The notes under the pieces are model-generated. The model was given only the letters and a program-made list of their open reading frames with translations. It did no database searches and had not been told where the DNA came from. DNA of 64,000 nt, taken from assembly GCF_900101875.1 (NCBI RefSeq), contig NZ_FNAI01000014.1, forward strand, positions 103,731 through 167,730, given 5' to 3'. The DNA is from Mucilaginibacter pineti. Its GTDB lineage: Bacteria; Bacteroidota; Bacteroidia; Sphingobacteriales; Sphingobacteriaceae. Position 1 is the stretch's first letter, and each line of letters opens with the position of its first letter. Shown here in pieces: positions 40,660 through 49,942 of this stretch. Both the position numbers and the translations under genes were made by a program.

Positions 40660-42945
40660 TTATTCCCACCCATTCTTCAGCACAACAGAACCTCCCGGTT
40701 TAAAATCCAAACCAACGAAACCTGTTTCTGATCTGTTTATCACTACATCTTTTTGGGTACCTGCAAGCCATGTTTTAAATGGTAGTTTCAATTTTGTTTT
40801 GCCGCCTTTTTCTGATACAATTTTAACCTCGGTAATTTGTCCGTCGGCTTTTTTAACGCTTACCAGGAAAGCGCCTTCTGTACGCAGGTTTTCAAATACT
40901 GCGTCTTTCCAATCGGCAGGTATGGCAGGCATTATTTCTATGAAGCCGGCATAACTTTGAATCAGCATTTCCTGCAGGCCCGATGCAAATGCGAAGTTAC
41001 CCTCCAGCGTAAAGGGGCGGTATTGAAATTTAGAATAGCCGGATTTGGTTTGATCGCCATTTAAATGGAAGCTATTAATGGAGCAGAACGCCTTTGCGAA
41101 AATACGGAGGTCTTTTGCTGCACCTTCGCCATCCTTTGCCCTTGTTTTCATATTGGCCAGCCAGGAATAAGAGTATCCGCACCAGTAAGCCGGACCAATA
41201 CTATCAAGCAAATGAATGGAGTTTTTAATGATGGATTGTGCCCGTGGACCATCTTCCCATTTTATAAGCCCCAGCGGATAGATCCCCATCATATTTGAAA
41301 AGTGCCGGTGCGATTGATTATAGGCCATACCCGGCGCAAACATCAGTTCGTTATTGGGCGTTAGCGCAAAATCGCCGTAGCTTGCTGCTATCTTTGCCCA
41401 GTGCGTGGCTTCATTTTTCAAACCCAGTTCACCAGCCATTTCTGCAGCTGCCTTAAAGGTAAATTTCATGAGCGACAGGTCGTAATTTGTATTTTGATGA
41501 AACCAGGCCGTAATATCGTTATCATTAATTTCGGGACTGGAACTGATAGGCAATTTACGGTGACCGGCACTATCCAAAACGGTAATATGCTCAAGAAACG
41601 TTGCCGCATCTTTTACCCAGGGATAAGCGCGCTTCTTCAAAAACTCCTTATCCATACTGTAGCGCCATTGCAAATAATAGTGCTGGCCCAACCAGGATGA
41701 CACCGTTGGCGACAATGCATATTGGATCCATCCACCCATTTCTGTACCATCAAGCGTGGTTACACCCGGTACTGCCAAGCCATCGGTACCAAAGTACAGC
41801 TTGGTATACCGCTTATAATTACTTTTATTGGCATCAAGGTTATCGAGATAGGCCATCCCCTCTTTTAAGTGGTTTGCACTGTAGCTTGGCCAGTAACTTA
41901 GCTGTGTATTAAGGTCATGATGAAAATCGCCTTTCCAGGGCGGTAAACGACCGTTATCGGCAGTCCATACCGCTTGCAACGAAATTGGCGGTGCGCCGGG
42001 CCTTGATGCCGAGCCAAATTTATATTGCTCCAGGTACCATTGTTTTTCCAGCAAGGTATCAGGCACATGAATGGCAGATTTGGACCAGAAATTCGTCCAC
42101 CATATTTTGTGCGAAAGGTAATCTTTTGCATAGCCATGCTGTAAAGCATTTTTAGCAACAACAGCCGCAACCACATTTATCTTTTTACCCGCATGCTGCG
42201 ACGATACGCTCCACACCCCTTCAATAGTAGTTGCATTGGTGTTATGCCAGCTTACATTAATCTGATAGGTAAAACCACCCCAGCCCTTTTGTATATAGGT
42301 AATGCTGTTGCCTTGCTGCTTAATAGATCCCTGCTCGTAACCAAGTCTTGAAAGATCATCGCCGCCAACCGGATCGCCGGAGATTTTTACAGCGCCCTGG
42401 TATTTTGGGGCGATGAGCTGCGGCAGCATGCCCGTTTTGATATGCTCGAACCGGAACCAGCCCACCGGAGCCGTTGCATGTACAAATGTTTTAAGCGTTA
42501 CACCATTTGCCCAGTTAACCTGGCACTGCGCATCTGCCAAGTGCAAATTAACCGATGTTACATCGCCCCACCCTTTGGTATCAAACTCCAGCGCTCCACC
42601 GGGAATTTTTGATGGTGCAGGCTCATTGTCATAAGGTTCGTCAAAATACTTTTGTACAGGCGAGTAATCCTTTTTATTTACCTGGTTAACTACCCATTGG
42701 TAACTGAACTCGGCACGGTGCAGCCCCTTCATCGGGCGCATATCCCAAAGGTCGGCCCTATCCAGCGAAAAGCGTAAATGATCTGCCTTTTGCCATATTA
42801 GTGCGCCCACCATACCATTACCAAGGGGTACGGCTTCGTCCCATTGTTTTGCCAATTTTTCAAAGTGCATATCATGTTTACCGGGTTGCGCAAAGGCCGC
42901 GGCATAAAACAAAACACAGTAAACGATCAATACATATCTTTTCAT
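40660..42945 (-). CDS. Exported GH95-like alpha-L-fucosidase/galactosidase family protein
   Basis: A 761-residue exported enzyme (signal MKRYVLIVYCVLFYAAAFAQ; an ATG two codons upstream at 42951 is also possible). N-terminal beta domain with the GH95 opening WDEAVPLGNGMVGALIW and FSLDRADLWDMR. The (alpha/alpha)6 domain has LQAVWTADNGRLPPWKGDFHHDLNTQLSYWP, the family hallmark, and later LPISSSPEINDND. GH95 removes alpha-1,2-linked L-fucose or L-galactose from plant or host glycans. With the downstream GH35 it could trim xyloglucan- or pectin-type side chains. Confidence 0.85.
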   Translation of the reverse strand: MKRYVLIVYCVLFYAAAFAQPGKHDMHFEKLAKQWDEAVPLGNGMVGALIWQKADHLRFSLDRADLWDMRPMKGLHRAEFSYQWVVNQVNKKDYSPVQKYFDEPYDNEPAPSKIPGGALEFDTKGWGDVTSVNLHLADAQCQVNWANGVTLKTFVHATAPVGWFRFEHIKTGMLPQLIAPKYQGAVKISGDPVGGDDLSRLGYEQGSIKQQGNSITYIQKGWGGFTYQINVSWHNTNATTIEGVWSVSSQHAGKKINVVAAVVAKNALQHGYAKDYLSHKIWWTNFWSKSAIHVPDTLLEKQWYLEQYKFGSASRPGAPPISLQAVWTADNGRLPPWKGDFHHDLNTQLSYWPSYSANHLKEGMAYLDNLDANKSNYKRYTKLYFGTDGLAVPGVTTLDGTEMGGWIQYALSPTVSSWLGQHYYLQWRYSMDKEFLKKRAYPWVKDAATFLEHITVLDSAGHRKLPISSSPEINDNDITAWFHQNTNYDLSLMKFTFKAAAEMAGELGLKNEATHWAKIAASYGDFALTPNNELMFAPGMAYNQSHRHFSNMMGIYPLGLIKWEDGPRAQSIIKNSIHLLDSIGPAYWCGYSYSWLANMKTRAKDGEGAAKDLRIFAKAFCSINSFHLNGDQTKSGYSKFQYRPFTLEGNFAFASGLQEMLIQSYAGFIEIMPAIPADWKDAVFENLRTEGAFLVSVKKADGQITEVKIVSEKGGKTKLKLPFKTWLAGTQKDVVINRSETGFVGLDFKPGGSVVLKNGWE

Positions 42946-43029
42946 GAGCATAATTATTGGGCAACGAATTATAATTTTTTTATCAGCCTTAAACCGGCTG
43001 TTTCTCCCGCCAAAAGCAGGATATCTCTT

Positions 43030-45351
43030 TTAAATCCCTTTAAATGGCTTTATCGAAAAATACAGCTGATAATCCTTGATACGCCCGTTAGCATTATCCT
43101 GCCTCGGCAATAGTTTTAACCCACCCACTTTATAGGTTTTACCAAGATCTATCACAATCTGGTGGGGTTGTTTCGGCGAATCATCCTGCCATTCGGTATG
43201 CCATACGCTGGTATATTGCAGGTCGAAAACGTTTGCGGCATTTCCGTCGTCGCCGTTAAGTTCTTCGCTATCGGCATAGGCAATTTTCCAGTTTGTTCTT
43301 GGAATCTCCTTGCCCTGGGCGTCAAGCAATACAATTTCGGCTACAGAAGTATAGGGCTGACCGCGTTGTTCTGATAAGGCTTCCAGGCAAAAGAACCTTG
43401 CATCAACCGGTGCAAACTTTGTGGATTGCCAATTGGCGTTATTTTCAAAAGTGCCTTTGCTGTTGGGCTGCTGGGCACCATCTACCCATTTTTGTCCGGC
43501 TTTTTTATGTACCTGCGGTTGTGCTTCGTTTACTTTATCCAATATAGGTTTATCGGTAAAAGTTATGGCTGGCGATGCGGTACCAAAAAGATCAAAAACA
43601 ACAATCTCATTTTTACCTTTTTTAAGCCAGCTTCCCGGTACCAGCATAGTTTGCGTTGGGCCGATGTTCCAGTAACGGCCAAGGCAGGTTCCGTTTATCC
43701 AAACCAGGCCCTTGTTCCATTTGCTCATATCTATATACGTATCAAGCAAGTTGGCAGCGGTAAAAATGCCTTTGTAAAAACCGGCAGTTGGTTTTTGATT
43801 CACTATAGGTTGATAACGTACCGGCAGGTTATGTTCGCCGAGTTGGATTGAGTAATTCTTCCAGTTTTTAAGTTCGGTTTTGGTATCGCCGGTAAGCAAG
43901 TATACCGGACCATGAATGCCTTTACGGTCATGCATCTGGTAGCCGTAATTAACCCTGCCCACGGCTTCTACCAATATTTTAAGTTTGGCATTCTTTACAT
44001 GTTTTGGGATCTCTAACGAGAACTTGTTCTTCCGTCTGTCTAAAGTGCCTATCAGGTTATCGTTAATATAGATGAGCGCATAGTCATGAATATCATCAAA
44101 TTGAAGCGTAGCTTTTCCGCCGGCAGCAAGTGTGGTTTGATATAGCACGCATCCAAAATTCTGGTTAAGATCTTCCATCAGCTTAACCGTATCAGACAAA
44201 ATTGGCGTTGGCAGGTTTTTATTCAGCGCGGCAAATTCGGTAAACTTAACCGGGGCCAGTTTTTGTATTTTATTTATAGCAGGAATTTCTGGCAGGGTTT
44301 CGCCTTGTTGCAAATAGTTGCTGAACAGCTTCCTGATCTCGAAAAATTTTTCGGTTGGGTTACCAGCTTCATCTATCGGCGCATCATAATCATAGCTGGT
44401 AGTTTGCGGTAAAAAAGGTGGGGCATTAGCGCCGCTGTAGGTGCCAAACGAAGTACCGCCGTGTACCATATAAATACTGAACGATTCGTTATGATCAAGC
44501 ATGTACTTTAACTCGCCTACAATTCTTTTGGTATCGCCGCTATGGTGTGGCCTGCCCCAGCTATCAAACCAGCCCGGGTAATACTCACCGCACATGAGGG
44601 GGCCTTTGGGCTGTACTTCGCGCAATGCTTCGAAATTCTCCTTCGGATTGCTCCCAAAATTCACCACGGCAAAAAGATCGTCCGGATGATCGCTCTTTAA
44701 CTGCGACGGACCATCGCAATGGAAAAGCGGCACTTTAAAACCGGCAGCTTCTACATATGATTTGATGGTTTCCATGTACTTTTTATCGTTACCATAGCTG
44801 CCATATTCGTTTTCAACCTGCACCATGATGATGTTACCGCCATTGGTAATTTGTAATGGTGCTAACTGACGGCCAACCTCCAGCAAATATTTTTTTGCAC
44901 GCGCCAAAAAATAAGGGTGCTGGGTACGCAGTTTAATAGTTTTATCTTTTAACAGCCACCACGGAAAACCGCCAAACTCCCACTCGGCGCATGAATACGG
45001 ACCGGGACGCAATATCACGTATAGACCTTCCTCCTTAGCAATCCTGCAAAATTCTGCGGCATCGCTTTGGCCGGTCCAGGTAAATACGCCTGGTTGTTTT
45101 TCGTGCATGTTCCAGAACAGGTAGGCACAAACGGTATTAAGCCCCATTGCTTTAGCCATTTTTAAACGGCTGCGCCATTCCGCCTTGGGGACGCGGGCAA
45201 AATGCATCTCGCCGCAACGGATCACATAAGGTTTTCCGTTGAGTTCAAAAGTATCATTGCCAATGCTAAAAGTTTGTGTTTGCTGTGCTGTTGCTGCATA
45301 AACAGAAAATATAAAAAGCAGCGTTAAAAGTGTTTTCTTGTATGGTGTCAT
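43030..45351 (-). CDS. Exported GH35 beta-galactosidase
   Basis: A 773-residue enzyme with a signal peptide (TLLTLLFIFSVYAATAQ). TIM barrel with acid/base E182 in QVENEYGSYG and nucleophile E256 in LMCGEYYPGWFDSWG; further motifs HFARVPKAEWRSRL and LRPGPYSCAEWEFGG. Jelly-roll domains follow, and the C-terminus looks like a discoidin (F5/8 type C) module (GGLKLLPRQDNANGRIKDYQLY). I moved the start to 45351 because the longer frame puts 38 non-signal residues first. It releases terminal beta-linked galactose. Confidence 0.92.
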   Translation of the reverse strand: MTPYKKTLLTLLFIFSVYAATAQQTQTFSIGNDTFELNGKPYVIRCGEMHFARVPKAEWRSRLKMAKAMGLNTVCAYLFWNMHEKQPGVFTWTGQSDAAEFCRIAKEEGLYVILRPGPYSCAEWEFGGFPWWLLKDKTIKLRTQHPYFLARAKKYLLEVGRQLAPLQITNGGNIIMVQVENEYGSYGNDKKYMETIKSYVEAAGFKVPLFHCDGPSQLKSDHPDDLFAVVNFGSNPKENFEALREVQPKGPLMCGEYYPGWFDSWGRPHHSGDTKRIVGELKYMLDHNESFSIYMVHGGTSFGTYSGANAPPFLPQTTSYDYDAPIDEAGNPTEKFFEIRKLFSNYLQQGETLPEIPAINKIQKLAPVKFTEFAALNKNLPTPILSDTVKLMEDLNQNFGCVLYQTTLAAGGKATLQFDDIHDYALIYINDNLIGTLDRRKNKFSLEIPKHVKNAKLKILVEAVGRVNYGYQMHDRKGIHGPVYLLTGDTKTELKNWKNYSIQLGEHNLPVRYQPIVNQKPTAGFYKGIFTAANLLDTYIDMSKWNKGLVWINGTCLGRYWNIGPTQTMLVPGSWLKKGKNEIVVFDLFGTASPAITFTDKPILDKVNEAQPQVHKKAGQKWVDGAQQPNSKGTFENNANWQSTKFAPVDARFFCLEALSEQRGQPYTSVAEIVLLDAQGKEIPRTNWKIAYADSEELNGDDGNAANVFDLQYTSVWHTEWQDDSPKQPHQIVIDLGKTYKVGGLKLLPRQDNANGRIKDYQLYFSIKPFKGI

Positions 45352-45424
45352 ATATAACTTAGGGATGTTAAATGGTTCATCTAAAATAAAACATCGGGGC
45401 TTATAAACTACATTAAAAACCGCG

Positions 45425-45434
45425 CAAACGTTTG
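45425..45434. promoter_or_regulatory. CAAACGTTTG palindrome upstream of the GH35 gene
   Basis: A perfect 10-bp palindrome about 75 bp before the GH35 start, of the type bound by LacI-family repressors. No LacI-family gene is in the window. Confidence 0.35.
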
Positions 45435-45539
45435 TTACGACCGTTACTGCAATGCTTTTTTTCAAATATGCAGCAAGAAAACTGCCCTCTGAATTAAATA
45501 CAAAGAACGGCTGAAATTAAAAATGAAGCAATGGCTGTA

Positions 45540-46442
45540 CTATTTAAATATTCCTGCCGGAACAACGCCCGTCCATGATTTTGGAAGGATTTTAACACCG
45601 AAAATATGGGCGATAACCAAGGAGGTGTTTTTATTGCTGTTATAAAAATCTTCGCCCATTACAGCCTGCCTGATCTTGGGGCCGGTGATTGCCCAGGGTA
45701 TTTGCATTTCGGCCATGCTGGTACCTCCGTGGCCGTTGCCAACGCCTCCATGATCGGTAATCAGCATAAAGTAAGTGTTTTTGTAGAGGTCCTTAGCTTT
45801 TAACTCTTCCAGGAATTTGCCTATGGCTACATCGGCATCCTCAATGGCAGCAATGTACTCTGGCGATAACCATTTAAAGCTATGCCCCGCATGGTCAACA
45901 CGTACACTGTAAAGAAATATGAGGGAGGGGTCTTTTTGATTTTTTTCAATAAAATCTAAAGCTTTCCTGTAATTAGCTGTATAGTTATCATTAGTTTCAA
46001 AGGAAACCTCGTCAATATATTTTTGATTGATTGAATTGATCAACTCGGCCCAATTGTAGTAAAATGCGGTTTTTACATGTGGCACCTGCTCCTTTAAAAC
46101 CTTAAAAATAGAGGGTGAATATCCATCGGCGTCTGTTTCAATAGCTTTGAGTTCATGCTTTTGCACGGTCCAGCTGTTGCCGGTAACACCATGTTCCTCG
46201 GGTCCCGATCCTGTTAAATGGCTTGTCCAGTTGGGTAAAGTTACCGATGGCATAACCGGTCGGGTGTTTAATGACAATACACCGTCGGCAATCATCTTAT
46301 CCAAATTTGGATGCTTTGCTATTTTGAAACCTTCGGCACTAAAACCATCAAGACCGAGGATTACTACACGTTGTGCAAATACCTGCGTTTGTGCCACCAG
46401 CAACAAAGCAAATGTTATTAAATACAATTTTGGAGATTTCAT
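45540..46442 (-). CDS. Exported nucleotide pyrophosphatase/phosphodiesterase family protein
   Basis: A 300-residue periplasmic protein (signal KLYLITFALLLVAQTQVFAQ). Alkaline-phosphatase superfamily features: VVILGLDGFSAEGF with metal Asp, nucleophile Thr in MPSVTLPNWTSHLTG, the SVRVDHAGHSFKW metal site and ITDHGGVGNGHGG with the last Asp and His. It hydrolyses phosphodiesters or phosphonates; substrate is unknown. The start at 46442 opens directly on the signal peptide. Confidence 0.88.
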   Translation of the reverse strand: MKSPKLYLITFALLLVAQTQVFAQRVVILGLDGFSAEGFKIAKHPNLDKMIADGVLSLNTRPVMPSVTLPNWTSHLTGSGPEEHGVTGNSWTVQKHELKAIETDADGYSPSIFKVLKEQVPHVKTAFYYNWAELINSINQKYIDEVSFETNDNYTANYRKALDFIEKNQKDPSLIFLYSVRVDHAGHSFKWLSPEYIAAIEDADVAIGKFLEELKAKDLYKNTYFMLITDHGGVGNGHGGTSMAEMQIPWAITGPKIRQAVMGEDFYNSNKNTSLVIAHIFGVKILPKSWTGVVPAGIFK

Positions 46443-46453
46443 AGTTAAACAGT

Positions 46454-46470
46454 GTTTAGCAAAACTAAAC
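46454..46470. promoter_or_regulatory. Candidate operator, site 1
   Basis: GTTTAG-CAAAA-CTAAAC, a perfect 6-5-6 palindrome 12 bp before the phosphodiesterase start; a weaker GTTTAATAAAATAAAC follows at 46474-46489. The same geometry recurs at 47115. Confidence 0.45.
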
Positions 46471-46517
46471 ATTGTTTAATAAAATAAACCAGCAGTTACA
46501 TTAATTTTATGTAACAT

Positions 46518-47099
46518 TTATGCTTCCTTATTTTCAAAAAAGTATACCACCAGTATATCGGTAACTGTGGTATCTGAATTTTTTGGCGTATGCGGCAAGC
46601 GGCCGTCAAATAATATCGAATCGCCTGTGCTTAAGGAGTATACTTCGCCATTAATAAGGTATTCAACGTTTCCGCTGATAATGTATTTGTACTCAAATGC
46701 TTCCGTTTGTACCATTGGCCTGCTGGCACCCGGCTCGAGTTTCAGCAGCACGATATCTACGGTTCCTTTGTTTACAAATTGTGTAAAAATACGTTGATAG
46801 TTAAAACCAATGGCATCTTCTTTTTCAATAACCTGGTATTCGGCTGCTCTTTTTATTAATACTAAAGTTTGTTCGGCGCGTGTGGTTATATCTTTAAAAA
46901 AAACATTCAGGTCGATATCCAGCGCTTTTATAATGTCAATTAACACCAGCAGCGATGGTATGGTACGGCTGTTTTCAATTTGGGAGATAAGTCCTTTACT
47001 TACTTTTACCCGATCGGCAAGCTCCTGTACGGTGATATTTTGTTCGCGCCTTTTTTCTTTAATGCGATTGCTTATTTGTACTAATGTATCTTCTTTCAT
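46518..47099 (-). CDS. XRE-family regulator with cupin domain
   Basis: A 193-residue transcription factor: helix-turn-helix at residues 8-62 (IKEKRREQNITVQELADRVKVSKGLISQIENSRT) and a cupin sensor domain from about 105 to 190 (LEPGASRPMV, EYKYIISGNVEYLINGEVYSL, GDSILFDGRLPHTPKNSD). Such regulators respond to a small molecule held in the cupin. It is divergent from the GH36 gene and upstream of the phosphodiesterase, and palindromes in both intergenic regions suggest autoregulation and control of the cluster. Confidence 0.9.
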   Translation of the reverse strand: MKEDTLVQISNRIKEKRREQNITVQELADRVKVSKGLISQIENSRTIPSLLVLIDIIKALDIDLNVFFKDITTRAEQTLVLIKRAAEYQVIEKEDAIGFNYQRIFTQFVNKGTVDIVLLKLEPGASRPMVQTEAFEYKYIISGNVEYLINGEVYSLSTGDSILFDGRLPHTPKNSDTTVTDILVVYFFENKEA

Positions 47100-47114
47100 A
47101 CTTATTTAAACAAA

Positions 47115-47131
47115 GTTAAGTATAATTAAAC
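47115..47131. promoter_or_regulatory. Candidate operator, site 2
   Basis: GTTAAG-TATAA-TTAAAC, same 6-5-6 plan as the site at 46454, in the divergent region between the XRE-cupin gene and the GH36 gene. Confidence 0.4.
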
Positions 47132-47178
47132 TTTTTATTATGTTTGTCTTAAACGGTCTTAACCCCTGTATTGCCCAT

Positions 47179-49341
47179 ATGAAAAGTTTTTTCTGTGCCA
47201 TTATTTCTTTATGTATGCTGCCTGTTTGTGTATCGGCACAAAAAATCATTATTGCTACTGATGGCGTGGCCATAGCCTACCAGCCAGATGCCGGCAAGCA
47301 GTTACAACAGATTTATCTTGGTAAAAAACTATCCGACTCGGCCAGCTACAGGAATATTAACGCTTCTCTTGATCCGGCTTATGCTACGGGCGGCGCCACT
47401 TACCTCAATGAGCCTGCACTGCAGGTGAAACATGCCGATGGTAATATGTCGCTGGTGTTAAATTATGTTTCTTACGAAACCAAAAATGAAAGCCCTAATG
47501 TGGTGCTTACCGATATTAAGCTGAAAGATCCGGCTTATCCGTTTTACGTTACCCTGCACTACAAGGCTTATAAAACCCAGAATATAATTGAAACGTGGAC
47601 AACCATTAGCCATACCGAAAAAGCTGATGTGGTACTTAACCGTTATGCCTCGGCGTTTATCAATATCAAATCGCCGCAAAACTACCTGACCCACTTTTAC
47701 GGCGAATACAATTACGAAATGCAAATGCATAAATTCCAGCTTCCTCCGGGAATTTTCAGCATACAATCAAAACTGGGTGTAAGAACGGCCTGTAATTATA
47801 ACCCCTCGTTTTTAGTATCGCCCAATAATGATGCTACAGAAACATCGGGCGAGGTATTTGCCGGTTCTCTTGCTTATAGCGGCAATTTTGATATCCAGTT
47901 TGAATCGTTACAGCTTAATATAGATATGGGCAATTCGCTGAAGATCATTCCGGGTATCAACGCTTATGCCTCATCGTATTCATTAAAACCCAATGAAAAT
48001 TTTGATACCCCGCACTTTATCTTCACCTACTCTGTTGCGGGCGAAGGACAGATCAGTCGCAATTTTCATAACTGGGCCATTAACTATGGCATCTGGAACG
48101 GACATCAGAAAAGGCAAACGCTGCTTAACAACTGGGAAGCCACCTATTTTAACTTTAACCAGGATACACTGGTAAACCTGTTTGACGGTGCCAAAAAACT
48201 TGGGGTAGATATGTTTTTGCTGGACGATGGATGGTTTGCTAATAAATACCCGCGCAATGATTCACGGGCAGGCCTGGGCGATTGGGAAGCCAATAAAAAG
48301 AAGCTGCCCGGCGGCATTGGCTACCTGGTAAAGGAAGCTACTGCAAAAGGCTTAAACTTTGGTATTTGGATTGAGCCCGAAATGGTAAACCCCAAAAGCG
48401 AGCTATATGAAAAGCATCCCGAATGGATTCTGAAAGCTCCTAACAGGCCCGAGCATTTGTACCGTACCCAACTGGTGCTTGATTTGACCAACCCTGTTGT
48501 GCAGGATTACGTTTTTGGCGTTATAGATAATTTAATGAAGGAATCGCCAGCGATATCATACATGAAGTGGGATTGTAACCGCTCCATGGATAACGCGTAT
48601 AGCCCCTACCTGGGTAAAAACCAGGATGCTATGTACGTACGCTACGCGGCAGGCTATTATAAAGTGCTCGACAGGATCCGTGCCAAATATCCAAAACTGG
48701 ATATGATGCTATGCGCCAGTGGTGGCGGCCGGGTTGAATATGGCGCGCTCAAATATTTTCAGGAATTTTGGCCAAGCGACAATACCTATCCCGAAGACCG
48801 TATAAAGATACAGTGGGGCTACTCCTACTTTTACCCGGCACTTACCGTATGCGCGCACGTTACTGCAGCGGGCAGCGAACCTCTGAAATACAAGCTGGAC
48901 GTTGCCATGTCATGCAAATTGGGTTTCGACGTAATGGTTAAAAAAATGAGCGAACGTGAAATTGCGCTGAGCCACACCGTAACCGATAATTACAGGCGCT
49001 TACAGGATGTAATAAACTATGGTGAGCTATACCGTTTGGTTTCGCCTTATAAAACCAATTTCGCATCGCTGATGTATGTAGATAACGCCAAACGCAAAGC
49101 CGTGGTGTTTGCCTATAACCTGGAAAGCCTGGAAGCTGACACCTATCCCGAATTGAAACTAAACGGCCTCGACCCCAATAAAAAATATAAGGTTACCGAG
49201 ATCAATCTGAATACCGGCGCCAGACCTCAATTCCGCGAAAACGGCCAGGTGTTCAGCGGTGAAACGTTGATGGAACAAGGCTTAAAATGGTACTTAAAAA
49301 GCGCAAAAACAAGCTCGGTACTGGAACTGGAAGAAATTTAA
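47179..49341 (+). CDS. Exported GH36 alpha-galactosidase
   Basis: A 720-residue enzyme with a signal peptide (FFCAIISLCMLPVCVSAQ). N-terminal beta-sandwich, then a TIM barrel with FLLDDGWFANKYPRND, FGIWIEPEMVNPKSELY, the nucleophile D465 in YMKWDCNRSMDN and acid/base D534 in FWPSDNT; the 69-residue spacing is right for GH36. The start at 47179 opens on the signal; a frame 13 codons longer is open but not signal-like. It cleaves alpha-1,6-galactose from melibiose, raffinose or galactomannan. Confidence 0.93.
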   Translation: MKSFFCAIISLCMLPVCVSAQKIIIATDGVAIAYQPDAGKQLQQIYLGKKLSDSASYRNINASLDPAYATGGATYLNEPALQVKHADGNMSLVLNYVSYETKNESPNVVLTDIKLKDPAYPFYVTLHYKAYKTQNIIETWTTISHTEKADVVLNRYASAFINIKSPQNYLTHFYGEYNYEMQMHKFQLPPGIFSIQSKLGVRTACNYNPSFLVSPNNDATETSGEVFAGSLAYSGNFDIQFESLQLNIDMGNSLKIIPGINAYASSYSLKPNENFDTPHFIFTYSVAGEGQISRNFHNWAINYGIWNGHQKRQTLLNNWEATYFNFNQDTLVNLFDGAKKLGVDMFLLDDGWFANKYPRNDSRAGLGDWEANKKKLPGGIGYLVKEATAKGLNFGIWIEPEMVNPKSELYEKHPEWILKAPNRPEHLYRTQLVLDLTNPVVQDYVFGVIDNLMKESPAISYMKWDCNRSMDNAYSPYLGKNQDAMYVRYAAGYYKVLDRIRAKYPKLDMMLCASGGGRVEYGALKYFQEFWPSDNTYPEDRIKIQWGYSYFYPALTVCAHVTAAGSEPLKYKLDVAMSCKLGFDVMVKKMSEREIALSHTVTDNYRRLQDVINYGELYRLVSPYKTNFASLMYVDNAKRKAVVFAYNLESLEADTYPELKLNGLDPNKKYKVTEINLNTGARPQFRENGQVFSGETLMEQGLKWYLKSAKTSSVLELEEI

Positions 49342-49348
49342 TAGCCGT

Positions 49349-49909
49349 TTATTTCCACTGATCAGATTTACTATAGAACGGTAAGCGGTAACCTACCCTG
49401 AAAGCTACAAAAGTGATATCGCTACTGGAGTTTTTAACGTCAGAACTTTGGTATTTTACGGCAAAATCAAATTGCTTGTACGCATAACCCACGCCGGTTG
49501 CCCAGGCAAAGTAGGTCTTTGTTTCGCTGTTTAAGTAAAAAAGGTTTGATGCGTAAACGGTATTGAAAGCAACGCCTGCCTGAGGTTCCAGGTAAAAGTG
49601 GCCCAACATGTAACGGAAGCCGGTATAAATTGGGATGCTCCGGTATTCGGCACTTACGCCTTGCGGCAAAAACTTGTCTTTAACGCCAAAACGATTATAG
49701 CCAACTTCTAAAGTTGCCTGTTGCCTTGCGGTACCAAAGCCAAACAGTCCTTTAGCGGAAAAGCCGTAACCAGTTTTTGCCACATCAGAGAGGTCACCGG
49801 TGGGTACATCAACCTGCGCCGCTATCTGAAACTGGTTGTTGCCTTTTTGGGCCTTAACTGATGCCGAGAAAATAAGAATTGAAAACAATAGGATTAGTGA
49901 TTTTTTCAT
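49349..49909 (-). CDS. Outer-membrane beta-barrel protein
   Basis: A 186-residue exported protein (signal KKSLILLFSILIFSASVKA). Alternating aromatic strands (GYGFSAKGLFGFG, ATLEVGYNRFGVK, IPIYTGFRYMLGHFYLEPQAGVAF, VAFRVGYRLPF) are typical of OmpA/porin-like small barrels of the PF13568 type. Convergent with the GH36 gene; 33 bp from the next gene. Confidence 0.78.
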   Translation of the reverse strand: MKKSLILLFSILIFSASVKAQKGNNQFQIAAQVDVPTGDLSDVAKTGYGFSAKGLFGFGTARQQATLEVGYNRFGVKDKFLPQGVSAEYRSIPIYTGFRYMLGHFYLEPQAGVAFNTVYASNLFYLNSETKTYFAWATGVGYAYKQFDFAVKYQSSDVKNSSSDITFVAFRVGYRLPFYSKSDQWK

Positions 49910-49942
49910 AAGGTTGTTATTAAGTGGTTTTTTAGATGCTTA

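Noticed and set aside
43030..45465. Longer GH35 product starting at 45465
   Set aside because: The added 38 residues precede a clear signal peptide starting at 45351 and are not signal-like.
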